NCBI GenBank assembly: GCA_022575985.1
Contig: JAKSXM010000014.1
Coordinates: 29,450,001-29,514,000, forward strand
Length of the DNA stretch: 64,000 nucleotides
Reading direction: 5' to 3'
Origin: Anagrus nilaparvatae
Lineage: Eukaryota > Arthropoda > Insecta > Hymenoptera > Mymaridae
Part shown: positions 10,161-23,226 of the stretch, piece after piece
Layout: every line of letters starts with the position of its first letter
Numbering within the stretch: position 1 is the first letter of the stretch
Position numbers and translations under genes: made by a program
Notes under the pieces: generated by a model
The model's database searches: none
What the model was told of the DNA's origin: nothing
The model's input: only the letters and a program-made list of their open reading frames with translations

Positions 10161-13100
10161 ACATTGAGCCCTGAGTTTCTAGGCCCAGAAGGCGCGTTGG
10201 AATAAGCAAAGGATAATTTTGGTGTTTTTTCAAAATATCATAGTCATTCGTGAATATAGTTTGTAATTTAGTGATCCAAACGTCTCCCCTTGTAACCTAA
10301 AATTAAAATATAGTATAAACAAAGCGACACAAGCTCGTTATTAGTCTAGTAAATAAAAAAATAAGAAAATTTTAAAAAATAGTGCAGGCTTTTGATTGAT
10401 ATACACAATCTGAAAAAAACATTTTCGAGCTTAAAAATGTGTATACAGAAGTAAAAAGAGGAAAAACCAAAAATATAAGTATCAACATAAATCCTCTTGT
10501 GTTTACATATCATCCAATTTAAATAATGCATAAAAAGTATATTAGTATGTGACGAAAGAATGTTTTATGTATTATAATATAAATTTTTATTTTTTTTAAG
10601 TAGCTTGCACTGTCATCTTCATAAATCTTAGCATGTTTCATATATAGGATTAACTGTTACACATACTTGTGTGAAGAGTTTGATGGGTATTACAATATTT
10701 TTTTTTCTTTAGCTACTTGTTGTCAACCTAATAATATCCAGAGTATTAAAATACATTGATTATTATCAATAAAAATCTTAAATTTTTTTATTTGGTTTCT
10801 CAAAGTATTATGTAAAACAAAATTTATGGAAATAGTTGTCTTTTATGTTAAATAAATGTTTTACTATAGTTAAAAGGATTACTTCCTTTTATATCAAACC
10901 TATCTTAAATATATATATTTTAACTTTCAAATAATAACTCTTTTTGGTTCTTTAAGGATAAATTATCGGCTCCTTTAACTTAACTTACAATGTCCACTCA
11001 CGAATCATCGATTTTTTTTTTCTTTTTGATTCATGGTTTTACTTTAGTATATTTTATATATAAAGAGAATAAACAATGGTCTTTTTATTTTTACTGTAAT
11101 AATACAATAGCAAGAGGATGGACATTTATAGTACGAATAATAGCAACATAAAAGGAAAAGCTTGTCTTTGTTTGTCGTCGATGTATCGTCAAATAAAAAT
11201 CTTCTTTTTCTTTTTATTTTAGCTTTTTATAAAAGGAATCGTGAATGGAATCTTTTACTTTATTTACTTATAAGCAATATCTCATTCAGCATTTTTTGAT
11301 TTTGTTTTGTTTTTCAGTAAAATATTATTTGGAACTTTCGTGAAAATAATCTGAAATTGGTATAAAAATTAAATAAATAATACGGTTTCTTGTGCCGAAA
11401 GTTTTTAGATTTCCAGCAATCAAAAACTTACTAAAGGATATTTTCTAAGTATTATAGCTAAATCAAAGACGATATTGATTATATTTATTTTTAGGAAAAT
11501 ATATATATTTATTACTAGGAAAAAATTAGGTACTACGTCCAAAAAGAAAAAAAAATTTGTATTTTTTGTATTTTTTGGTGACAAAAATTTTAAGAAATAA
11601 AATTCCTAAAAATTAATTTTATGATTCAAGATATCGAGTGAAAACGATACTTCAGATGCCAAAAAATCACGAAACAAAAATTTCACCTATAACAATGGTT
11701 TCTTTATGAGAAACCAAAATATTCAAAACAATTTTTTTAATTTTTCTTTACTTATAAGGCCATTTGCAATCGTTTGAGTACAAAAAATATACAAAAAAAT
11801 TTCACAGGCTACAAACGGAATGCTGCTAACTGCAAACGGATTTTTTTTCAGTGTATTGACGATCAATTTTACTTTGTTTAAAATTTTTTAGCACATAAAA
11901 CATTGCTGGTATTTTAACTATGAACTTATTTAATATGCGAATTCATAATCAAAAGGATAATTTTTAATCTAAATTCATTGATTATGTTTGTAATAAAAAA
12001 TACCATAATTTCAAACAGTTATTTTCCTAACATTTTTTCTAAATGTTTGAACTATAATAATAATCTATTTAATCCAGCAAAATAATAATCATTTAAAAAA
12101 TAAATATTCTACATTAGCTAAAAAAACGTAATTAAAATCTATGCTTAATCATAGATAAAATAAAAATCTTGCGGTCATCAAAATTTCAATAAAAGCATGC
12201 ATCGCCTTATAGACAGAAGAAGCTCATTTTATAACCTCCATTAAGGTCTTCTTTTTTACGCAATATCTAAAAGGTAATATTAAGAACACCTAAATAATCA
12301 AATACATACATACTAAAATGTAATTGTGTGTGATAAACTAATACATTAATATTTTTATAATATCTAAATATAGCGTGTATATTTACAAATATGGAGATAG
12401 TAAAATTTCAAATCGTAAAGTTAGATCACGTGCAGACATGTTAAGTTCAAAAAGGGTGATATTGATTAACGTAAAATTTATACTAAATTAAAAAATATAA
12501 AATAGTAATTAAAGGTTATTGAACTTATTAAAAATATTTTTAATACCTATTTTTCTAAAAAATTAAAATATTAGCAAAAAAATTGAAATGACTAAATTAA
12601 TAAAAAAATTTTTTACATGACAAAATACTAATAAAGATTTACATTATAATTTAAAAAAGTAAAAAAAAAAAGTCAATTATTGCGGCATATTATAAATATC
12701 CTTTGAAAAACTTGCAATTTTAATGAAGCATGCAATTTTTTTTTTTTTTCTTTCGAAAGTATAATCTTTTTGAATCATAAAAAAAGATGTACAAGGAAGA
12801 AAATTTTCTTCGTTTTTATTTACTACTTACTATATACTTGTCCACTTGGATCAAGTTTTTAATTTATAATACGTGTGTGGTTATTTATATTACATGCGCT
12901 GTGTATAAACATAAGATATAATAATTAATTTTATGTTTGTTAAAGAATTTTTTTATAAATTTTATTTTAAATGATTTTATCAATCAAACAAGATAATTTA
13001 AAATTATGTAATAAAAATTTAAGTTAGATAAATGAAAAAAATATTGAATTTAATATATATATATATAAGTTAATGCGTTTATATATATTGTAAAATGTTA

Positions 13101-15310
13101 GCGAATCCCTCAAGGATTTTCTAGAGAATCCCTTGATTACATTCCATGAAAGATACTCTTTGAATTATATAACATACAATATATATATAATATTATATTT
13201 ATGTAAGCTGCGTGTTCGTTCATCGAATTTTCTATAACAGTATCCTTATATATATATAGCATAAAATAGTTTCACAGCTATATAGAATAGATGGAATCTT
13301 TGCTTAAACAAAATTCTCTATGAACATAACGAAAATTACGTTTATTCAGATAGTTTACCTTTTGTATTATCACTAAATCCTTTTCAATCTATCAGTCAAC
13401 TTTTCAACGAAATTACATGAATGACTTTTTCATGGAATTTTAGCTATTTCAAATTAAATTTTTTGAAGAATTTAATGAAAAATTTTTTTACTGTGTCAGT
13501 GAATTCTTTTTTTCTTTTTTTGGGAAGTTGGCTTTTAATTTATAAGTTTTTGGTGTACATTAGATGTTAGGTTGTTTCGTAAAAGGGTTGTGTTTTGAAA
13601 GATTGATTATTTTAACACGTTTAGATTTTTAAAGCATACATTTTTGAAATTTTTAGTGAATTGAGAACCACGTGAATATCTATTATTCCAAAACTGAATC
13701 AATTCCTAAGAATTCTTGTGTTATGGACATAAAGTGAGAGATTTTTTCACATAGCTGATCAATCATATAAATACAAGTACAATCATTACAGTCTTAAAAA
13801 TAATTTTTCCGAAATTTTTGGATCCGAGGACCCAATTTTTAGTTGATCCATATTCGAAATTCATTATAGCAAATAAATAATCAAAAACATTAAATTAGAA
13901 TTAATGATGGCCAACGGATCTACCAACAATTGAAATTTTTAAAAGCCATTTTATAAATACTAGGAAACTTACGAAACAAATTTTATAAGATAAATATGCA
14001 TGTTTTTGTCTTCAGTATGTACAAAATCTATTAGTTTTATGCATGTAGCTCCTTTAAAAAAAAATGAAAAAAAATTAACATCTGAACCTGAAAGATACCT
14101 TCATTTTACAAAATATCTCAAGCAACCACTTTGTTCGTACTGATGATAATAAAATTTTTTTTCCAAAACTAAAAAAAGTTAAAAGCATTAATTAAGAGTT
14201 TTTTTTAATTTTCTGATGAGCTCTAAAAACTTAAAAAAGAATTTCCTAGAGTTTTCAGAAGTATCTTAAAAAAAAAAATTACAATAGCAACTGAAAATTC
14301 GCAGAATATTCTTAAATATAATAAAATTCGAATATTCCATTTGCTAATTAAGTAGAAGAGCATGCATAAAAAATTCAAAAAGTGTGTAAGTATTATTTTA
14401 AAAGACTAATAAATCATGAAAAGTATATAGAAATAATTAAGCTTAAAACAATGTGACCGTAAGTTATAATAATAAGAAAAATTAAGAATGCAAAGCAGCA
14501 AGACACTTTTAATCAAGCTAAAATCCCCAAAATTCAAGAAATAGCAAAATGTAAAGTCTTGTATGAGATATAATACGAATTCAAAGCACGCGACAGTGTG
14601 AAATTCTTGAAATTCTTTAGTTTTCATTTTATAATACATGCTTATATAACATTCTATAAGAAAGCTTTATAATACTATATAAATATGTGTCTTTCTTCTT
14701 AGATGAATAATTTAATTCTTATATATATTTTATATATGTAAATGTTTTAGCTTATAAATTAAAATATAAATTTTTAATTACTTTTTTTTAATTACTTTTC
14801 TGTTATTTTTTTGCGGTAGTTTTTTTAAAAGTTATTGTATTGTTTAATTATACGTTGTGTGTTGAGTTAAAAGTGTGAAAAATTTACGTTTTAAAATTAC
14901 ACTAAAGTCTATACATTATGAATGTCTTGAATGTTAGCAATTTAAATAAATTACAAATGTAACGTAAATATTCAAATACAAAATAAATTAAAGAAAAATT
15001 AAATTGAATGTGAAATATAAAATAATATTAACTAAATTTTGTTTCAAAAAACTCAAACCTATCATATACAAAAAATTTTAATTCTAAATTAAAAATTTAC
15101 GTGTCTAAGATGGCGATGAACCCCCGGGTGAAATCGTTACTCAAAATAGTGACTATGAAGACGCCATATATACCAGTAATGTCTAGTAGAAGAGCATAGG
15201 CAGTAATTCGATATTCTCTCAAAACTTTAGGATAAATTCTTGCTCTTTTTTGTTCTTGCCACGAGTAGGAGCAATATAATATTATTTTTAACAATTTTTA
15301 AATGAAAAAC
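10161..15310. other. AT-rich non-coding stretch
   Basis: No gene is recognised. Short open frames on either strand have spacer-like composition. 13055-13072 is a (TA)n run, 13098-13137 has two close copies of GAATCCCT.(A)AGGATT-type sequence, and 15080-15290 is a slightly more complex patch that probably belongs to the Penelope-like 3' remnant following it. Confidence 0.5.
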
Positions 15311-15314
15311 AAAA

Positions 15315-15400
15315 ATTATTTTTCTTAGCCTTGATAATGAAGACTGAAACGTGGGCAATTTATTGTAAAAATAAAGGAAAAAAATTGTTTGCTCAAAAAA
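15315..15400 (+). mobile_element. Penelope-like element 3' end remnant
   Basis: TTAGCCTTGATAATGAAGAC is followed by GAAACGTGGGCAATTTATT and a tail ending in ATTTTTATCTAAT. It matches the 3' end of the Penelope-like element at 59742-59850 almost base for base. Relative to that copy it lacks 10 bases between two GAA direct repeats, which removes the 3' strand of the putative ribozyme stem II. No coding sequence remains in front of it. Confidence 0.6.
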
Positions 15401-15963
15401 TCAAGTAGGTATTTTTATCTAATTTTAAAAATTATTTGAATTTCGCGCCACCATATTTTTTATTTTTCGACATCGATATCGAAATTGACGGATAGTGTGG
15501 CTTCACTGTAAAGAAAAACATAAAAAATATTTGTGTAACTAATTTTGATTTAAAAAAAAATAATAATTTTTTAATAGAGGAATTTAACTAGTTTTTAGAA
15601 CCCTGAATCTCAGTTCTAGCATAATTATTTTCAGTTCTTATGGAAAGAGTAATATTTGGTTCCTACTATAACCGACTTTAGCGGAGACGTTATTAGATTA
15701 AATTTAAACTAGATTACTGATAATTTAATTATTACCATTGACTCTCGAAAATACACGAATGCAGAATACAGGCAATAGCAGTTATTTATAAAAGCGGAGA
15801 TATTCTTCAATTTGTGGAACAAGAAATCCTTAGTATTAATTTTTAGAACAATTATTAATTATTAACATTAATTACATATATTAAAAAATAATTTGGTTAC
15901 TTTCTTATATATATTCACGTAATCATTTTACTTGCGAGAAAATATTTGTTTTTCTCCTTTTAC

Positions 15964-16100
15964 TTAGATTAGATTAGATTAGATTGTTTATTTGCAAAAT
16001 TACAAAATTTGTACATTCATGTATAAATAATAGCGTATAATAATGTACATAAAATTGATAATTCTTAAATTCAAGTGATTAATACAATAAAAAAACTGAA
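15964..16100 (-). repeat. Possible LINE 3' end with pentanucleotide tail
   Basis: Four to five TTAGA units at 15964-15985 are followed by a sequence rich in TTTGTACATT / TAATACAATAAA. Read on the minus strand this is an AATAAA-like 3' end closed by an (AATCT)n tail, the layout seen in several insect LINE clades. The body shows no protein similarity that I can see, so the call is tentative. Confidence 0.3.
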
Positions 16101-18368
16101 AGTTTGAAAAAGTATTTTAAAAGATTCTTTGAATAATCTCTCATTATTATAAAATTAAATTGAAAGAATTAATACAAAAAAATCAAAACACCAAGTAATT
16201 GTATTCTAATTGTAATTAACTAGTCCAATGTAATTTTAATTATAATACTGAAATTTTATTTACTGTATTCTATTTTATTATATATATATAATATATAATA
16301 AATAATAAATAATATATTTAAATACTTTTAATATAATAATATATTTAAAATACTTTTTCAAACTTTAATTTTTTTTCTTTTTCTATAATATTTGTATAAA
16401 AATAATAAAAAAAAAAAAAAATTTCAGAAAAAAAATTTATAAATAGTAAATTTGAATATCAATCTTAGACACTTGTTATTTTTAAAATTTTAGGAGTTAT
16501 GATTAATGATTTTAAAATTATATTCAACTGTATCACAACATTAAATGTTTATAAATAAACAAATTGTTTTTAAAAAATTCTTCGAAAATTCTAATTTATA
16601 GCAAGTTATAACCAAGGCTATAAGGGGTGAATATTGAAAAATTAGTCCTTAACTTAATATAATAAGTTTATGGTGTAAATCAGTAAAGTTTTTTACTTTT
16701 ATTACGAATTGTGATTGTTAATTAAAATTCATCAAAAGTCAAAGAGAACCAAGGTCTAATATATTAAAAATACGCCCGTATATTAAGGATGTGATTAAAA
16801 TCAAGTTTGTTGTTTTCAATACATGGAAACTATATCTGCATATAATAAGAAATTCATTCTGTCACTTTAAACGAGACAGCAAAATAGAAATATAAAGTTA
16901 AAAAAAAGCCTATATAAAATGTTTAAAACTTATAGACAAACACACACACACACACACTCAAATATATAAATGCATAATATATGCATAATTTATATACATA
17001 AACAAAATGAGATTGAAGACTTAAAAAAAAAGGAGTTAGCGAGAGCAAGAAAGTGTAATTATTAACGGCAAAAGATTCTAAAAGATAGATAAGAAAATGT
17101 TGTTGTCGAGGTAGAAAATGCGTGATGGATACTTAAATGTCTGGCACTACGTCTACTTTAGTTAAATAAAAAAAATATACTTTGTAAAAAGGGGTTCCAT
17201 TGGTTCTTTTTTTTCATATATATGTATAAATATATGGATATATAGCAACTATTCTATGTAAATCAGCCCTCGTAAAGTCTTGACACAAAGTGTGTTGCCT
17301 TATAACCAAAGTCCTGCGTTTAAAAAAAAAAACTCCTTTATTTTTTATTTTGTATGCATTGTATAATAATATAAAATCGCAAAGGTTTTTTTTTTATCTT
17401 TAATGATCTTTGACGTGCAAAATCGATAAGATTTTGAAGAGACTTTTATATAGACCATTATTAGCAAAGTAAAAAGGATATAATATAATCTCAGTATTTT
17501 ACTGTTTGGTTAAAAACACGTGAAATGTATTTTTTTTTCTTACTGGATATAAACTCTTTTGATTTAGTTCTTTGTCATCCTGATATAAATTATAAGTACT
17601 GATACAAATGTAGATAGAAATACATTTTTTAAGGTATTGAGATTTTTGAGGAAAATTGTTCTAATTGGATAAAGATTTAAAGATTTTAAAACTGTTTTTT
17701 TGTTATTTATAACGAAAAAAATAGGTTGGAAATTAGTACCTGGATAGAATTTCACAATAAATTTGATGCATTTATGTGACCAATAAAAAGTTCAAAGAAA
17801 TTCAAACAATTTAAATTTATCTTATTTTTTTATTTTTTTAATCGAATAAATTGTATTACTTAGAATTAGGTAGTACAAGTCATGATATTGTCAGACAATT
17901 TAGAAAATTTTTAAAATATTTTTTTAATACCATGTAAAATTTTTAAATTTTTATCTCATTGTAACCTAAAAAATTAAATTCAAAATCAACTAAAATAATT
18001 TCTTACTTTCATATTTTTAAAACTAATAATTTACAAATTTATTTAAAAAAGATTAGGAATGCCAATATCAGTCTGGACTTAACTTATTGTACATATAAAA
18101 AAATTTTTTATTATTTTTTTCATTTTTTTTTTTATTTGTTGCAGAAGGTATTAAAAAAAAAAAAAAATACTTATGTATACATGTATATTTACAACATAAG
18201 GCGAATATTCAACTTATGTATATACTTTTTGCAGTCCCGCCCAGGTTCTCTGACCAATAGTCATTAGTTGGGCCCATTAAAGTTTCTTTTTACGAAAGGT
18301 ATGTAATGCATCAGGTTTATATTATATTTTTCGATATTTTTTTTTTAAGTATATAAGCTCTTTTTTTG
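16101..18368. other. AT-rich non-coding stretch
   Basis: No gene is visible. 16270-16350 is a degenerate TA-rich microsatellite and 16937-16958 is a (CA)n run. 17090-17300 has slightly higher complexity, but no frame of interest. Confidence 0.5.
16937..16958. repeat. (CA)n microsatellite
   Basis: About ten CA dinucleotides, an ordinary simple repeat in non-coding DNA. Confidence 0.8.
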
Positions 18369-18832
18369 GATTATGTATATGGAGTGATCCATATAATGAC
18401 ATGGAAGCATGTGCTCCAAAAAAAAATTTTTAGAACTAAAATTTTTTTTTAATTTTCGGGTTTCTAATTTCGTCTGCTACCCAAAAAAAGAATATTAATT
18501 TTAGCTAATAGTACGGGTTTCGATACAATTTGTTTAAAGTTATTAGTCGCTTATACTTTAGTACCCACAATACTAAAGTTCAAAAATTCAATTCAAAGAT
18601 TTTTTATATGTCTTTTCAGTAAGTATTTATAAAATTAAAAATATAAGTACAGTATATAAACTAATTTACCTATTTTTAATTAGCCTCAAGATTTTTTACA
18701 AACCATTATCCTAATAAAAGTTAGAACCAAATTTTGAAACTTGTAACCAAAACTTAATAAAGTTACTTTCAGGATATTTAAAAAATATATTTAATTTTCT
18801 CATTATCTGGATCTGCCCATATACATAATATA
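18369..18832. mobile_element. TA-flanked inverted-repeat MITE
   Basis: The left end TTATGTATATGG...GATCCA..TAATG (18371-18397) is matched in inverted orientation by CATTATCTGGATC.GCCCATATACATAATA (18801-18830). The interior is AT-rich without a transposase frame. The TA at each border fits a Tc1/mariner-type target duplication, but the ends lie in TA-rich sequence so the exact edge is uncertain. Confidence 0.5.
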
Positions 18833-21800
18833 AACTCCTAATAAATGCATCAAAATTTATATTGGATAAAGGTGAATGAGAAATATTAAAAAAAGAAATA
18901 ATAATAATAACAATAATAAAAAAATAAATTATAAAGGTAGTCTTTTTATGATAAAAAATAAAATAAAAAAAAAAGTAAAAACTTTATTGTTTAAGTAAAT
19001 CTATTTCTTTAATGTTTATCTAAAATAAAATATTTTTTTGTTATTACCATAAATTTTGACTTTGATGTTTACTAGAATTTTATTTTTTTTTATGTTACTA
19101 ATTCATTCTTTTGTGTATAATGTATATGTATAACACTTATGTTGTCAACAACTAAAATGATTAATGATGGCTAATGTACTACTATGTATGATTGTAACAT
19201 TATAAAATATGCTATTTATTTTATAATAATAATAAAAGTTAAATTAACAGCTGATGCTAAGATTAGAGTGTATTTTTTAGTAACAAACATTTTTATGATT
19301 CTTCTAAAATTAGTGGGTAATGTATGTATTTTGAACGTGTCGAAAAATGATTTTGGGTTTAGAAATTTTTATAAATATAAGATTATAAATATAAGAAACC
19401 CTGGAAAAATCAATCAAATTTTATATTGAAGAAAAAGCTTTTGAGCTTATTTTTATAACCATTTTCGTAATAAATTGTTTTTTTATATTACGTTTATTCT
19501 GTATTTATAAGATAAATTAATAACTTGAAATTTGAAAACCCAAGCAAATGACTTTAATAGCCCTATTTTATCTATATTTCTTGCTGACCGTCTTGAAAAC
19601 TAGTTAGATATATTAATGTCCAATTCTGTTGGTGTCCAGGCCAAAATCTTAAAAATATTTTAAAAAGAAAACTATAGTAAGGAACTAAAAAATTTTGCTA
19701 CAAGCGAACAAAAAAATATCCCAAAAAATAAGTAATGACATCCCAGCCCACAATATAAATAAAACCATTAATTAAACTTTCCAATTGAGGATAATTATGA
19801 TATCATAAAATAAAATTTAAAGACAAGGCGTGTTTAATACCAAATAAGTTAGTTTTAAATAAATTTCATCATTAAATTCAGTATAATTTGCATAAATATT
19901 TAAAAATGTAGAAAAGTTATGCATACATATTTTTTTTTAATTACTTTGAAGAAAATTTTCATATACCTATAAAAGAATTGTTTCATTATTACGAGAAAGT
20001 TTAAATTAACTTTTATAAACCTATATGCAATTTATAAATACACATAAGTCAAAGTGACGGTTCTTTCAAAGTTGAAAAGAGAAAAAGAGAGAGAGAGAGA
20101 GAAGGGACTTATTTAAAGCGGAGGGAATATAAGAGGGTAGAGGCGGACCCTAAAGGTGGTTTTAAACACCGCCTTCGTCCGGATAAATGTATCGTGAGGC
20201 AGCTGATAATAAAATCAAATTATAATCAAACAGTTGCATTTAACTTATATATGCGTTACTTCTAATCTCACCAAAACTTTATTTTCTATGTATATGTAAA
20301 TTATTTAAATGACTCGTTTATTTTTTATAAATCTATCATTTTTTATGTGAAAATACACTTTATAATTATGAAAAATTTTATTATTTGATATTTTTATTAT
20401 CGTTCATTTTTTTTGTATGGAGGAAATAAAGCAGTTTTTTGGTTTAATTGGATACAAGATGTTTGATGATATGGAACACGAATGTATATTAATATGTTAG
20501 TGCATATTAAGGGCACACATGCAATGCATTTTGATTTTTAACTTTAAAAAAGGTCATTTTTTAGATGTGTTGCTATTTGAAATTGGGATTTGGAAAATTT
20601 TTTAAAAATTACTTATTTTTTAAGCAAATTATTAATTAAACTCAGAGTATTTTTGTAAGCTGCAAAAAGGAAAGCATTTACAATCAATAGTCTATATTTT
20701 AAATTGTTTGAGTAATTAATAAATCATAATATGCATTAAATTGTATATGCTTTAATTATTTTAAATGCAAGGTAGTTATTTTAAATATCACTTGAAATTC
20801 CGATTACCGGATGAAATAAGTTACAATTTATCAAACTCATTAAATCAGTCCTCAGTGTTGATACCAAATATTATATGGGCTTTTATGGAGACAATTTTCG
20901 ATTCCATAAGAGCCCATATATTTGGTCTGGTAATAGAAAATTCAACATACTTTTTAAAATAACTGTTCCAAGATATACCCAAACAAAAATTTACCAGATT
21001 CTTCATCTCTTATTCTAGAAACAACATAAATTCTTAAAAACTGATAAAACTATTTAAAAGAACCATGATATCAATTAAATCTAAATAATATAAATTTCTT
21101 TAATTACGCAAAAAAAAGATAAAAATACATCTGATAATAATCAAAAATCCAATTGTATAAGTATTATCAGTATATAAAGATGAAAATATAATTGTAAGTT
21201 ATCAGGATACAAAGATGAAGAAAACGAATGAAAAAAAGAACAAGTTTTATATCGGTATTATAAGTACAGCATACCATAGGAATAAGACGCTGCCGGCTTC
21301 CGACATAAAAGAAACGCCTCTTTATCCTTTAGGGCTGAAACTTTTTTAGATCTTGATTTCAGTATATAAAATAACTTAAGTTTATTATTGGTTAACTTTA
21401 CATACACTATTAAATATATATATATTCATATACAACACAAGCCAATAGTTTATGAAGGTTCAATTCAAACTCGAGTAGTCACAATATTCTATAAAACTTT
21501 TTTTTTTAGTATTTATTACATTGCTTCTGTTAAATGATATAATATTATAATGTAAGAAAAAAAAAAGGTACATTATTTATTTTTAATACTTACTCTTGTA
21601 TAACAATGATTATTTACAGTGTTTATAAAGATGTAAAAATATCTGAAGATTTAATCATTTTAGAAATTTATGAACTTGAATAATATCTTTATTAGATATA
21701 TTTTTTTACTTAATTAATTATCTATATAATATTAGTTGATTGAAAAGAAAAGAAAAAATTGAAACTAAACGAGCTTATTAAATTCAAAAGAATCCTTAAA

Positions 21801-22194
21801 GTAAAAGTATGTTATGTGTTTGACGTCATCGTAAATATGAAATATATCAAAAAACCCTTCGGGCTTGAAAAGATGATGAATCTTTGTTAAATTTTAAACC
21901 ATCCATGAAATTCATTAAAATATATATATAATTTTTTTTATTTTTAAATAATTTATCTGTTTATTGTTCTTAAATGATTTTTATAATTTATACCTATTTT
22001 TTTTTTATTGATTTTATTATACTAATTATAAGAATATTTTTCATAATTAAAATATAGTAAGTAAATGTATAACGAAGTATAAATATGCCTTATTTAAAAT
22101 ATTGTATTTTATACTGCAAAAATTAGCTGTGCAATTTATTTTTAATATAGGGAATCTAAAAATTGTTGTAAAAGGAGTAACAAATAAATAATGA
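18833..22194. other. AT-rich non-coding stretch with two complex islands
   Basis: There is no gene. A (GA)n run at 20086-20102 leads into an island at 20100-20210 of higher GC that includes GGTGGTTTTAAACACCGCC, able to form a small hairpin. A second island lies at 21255-21355. The 81-codon frame at 19184-19429 is spacer-like in composition. A hairpin at 20863-20926 is listed separately. Confidence 0.5.
20863..20926. other. Short near-perfect hairpin
   Basis: The left arm 20863-20888 (ACCAAATAT..ATATGGGC, then TTTTATGG) pairs with the right arm 20904-20926 (CCATAAGAGCCCATATA, then TTTGGT) across a loop of about 15 bases; there is one base mismatch and a small bulge. The size fits a pre-miRNA stem or a very small palindromic element. 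No flanking target duplication is evident. Confidence 0.5.
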
Positions 22195-22203
22195 TTTGGA
22201 CCG

Positions 22204-23172
22204 AACAAGGTTTGGTCAAGCATTCTACTAATTCAAGTTATAGGTTTCCACTGAATCTTAAGGACAAAATTCAATGCTGATGGTGTATTTGAACGAAGTA
22301 GAGCTCGATTAGTGGTACCAGTATATAATCAACGTCCAGGTATAGATTTTGGAGACACCATTGCGCAAATGGCTAGACAAAACTCAATACGACTTTTCAT
22401 GGCTATTGCGGCTGAATTTGTTTCAACTTGATGTAGTTTTATACATAAACAGTAATCTTAATGAAAAGTTGTATATGGAACAACCAGAAGGTTTCGTAGA
22501 AGCTGGAAAAGAAGATAATATGATATGTTTGTTAATAGAATCTATTCATGGACTAAAGCAGTCAAAATTAGCAGAAAAAATTAAATACTGAATTATCAAT
22601 TTTTCGTTTATAAAAATTAAACTTATATCCATGTATGTATATTTTAGTTTTAAAAAATAATTTCATGATGCAGTTGTTTATGTTGATGACATTATTGTAG
22701 TTGTAAAAAATAAAAATTATTTGATAAATTTGAATCATTTCTATCTAGTAAATTTGATATTAAAAATTTAGGTGACATAAGATATTGTTTGGATGTGGAA
22801 TTTAATCAAGATCCGGACACCAAATCCAAATTCATGTTGAAGAAAAAATATTCATAAAATTTAATAAAGAAATTTCGTATTCAAGAAGCGAATTCTGCGC
22901 AAACACTATTAAATCACACTAAAAAACTCAATAAAAGTATGGTGCCTGTAGATAAATTAGAGATTGAAAAAATGTTGAAGGTCCGATACCAACAGTTAAT
23001 TGGTAGTTTAATGTAATTATCAATTTTCACCAGACCAGATATCTCATATGCTGCAAATTTCCTTATTCAATTCAATATTAATCCTGGTTTACCACTTTGG
23101 GCTTCTGCTGAAAAGATTCTTAGATATCTGAAAGGAACATTTGATAATGGTGTTAATTTCAGTAGAAGCTTT
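22204..23172 (+). pseudogene. Ty1/copia reverse transcriptase fragment
   Basis: Frames from about 22204 give a recognisable copia RT: LRTKFNADGVFERSRARLVV, YNQRPGIDFGDT, ARQNSIRLFMAIAAEF, then LNEKLYMEQPEGFVEAGKE and HGLKQS, the catalytic box VYVDDIIVV at about 22678, and FTRPDISYAANF, ILRYLKGTFDNGVNF near the end. The Trp codon of the usual CKW motif reads TGA at 22252, further stops follow (22402 region, after MLKKKYS, and inside QLIGSLM), and frameshifts separate the segments. Integrase and LTRs are missing on the left, and RNase H is missing on the right, where the copia reading stops just before a histone-like stem-loop. It is a non-functional remnant of a copia lineage related to the one at 57.8-60.9 kb. 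Confidence 0.88.
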
Positions 23173-23203
23173 CTGAATTATTGTTCTTGTGCCTTACGTA
23201 ACA

Positions 23204-23226
23204 GGTGGCCCTGAAAAGGGCCATTG
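23204..23226 (-). terminator. Histone-type mRNA 3' stem-loop
   Basis: On the minus strand the sequence reads AATGGCCCTTTTCAGGGCCACC: a perfect 6-bp stem GGCCCT/AGGGCC, a four-base TTTC loop and the ACC 3' flank. This matches the processing signal of replication-dependent histone mRNAs. A purine stretch CAGAAAG lies about 25-30 bases further downstream, where a U7 snRNA target would be expected. No intact histone gene ends at it, so it is a stray or fossil signal. Confidence 0.6.

Noticed and set aside
15964..15985. (TTAGA)n run considered as telomere-like repeat
   Set aside because: Insect telomeres are (TTAGG)n and the run is only four to five units; a LINE tail fits better.
19184..19429. 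81-codon plus-strand frame
   Set aside because: Dominated by Ile/Tyr/Asn/Lys from AT-rich spacer; no signal or domain pattern.
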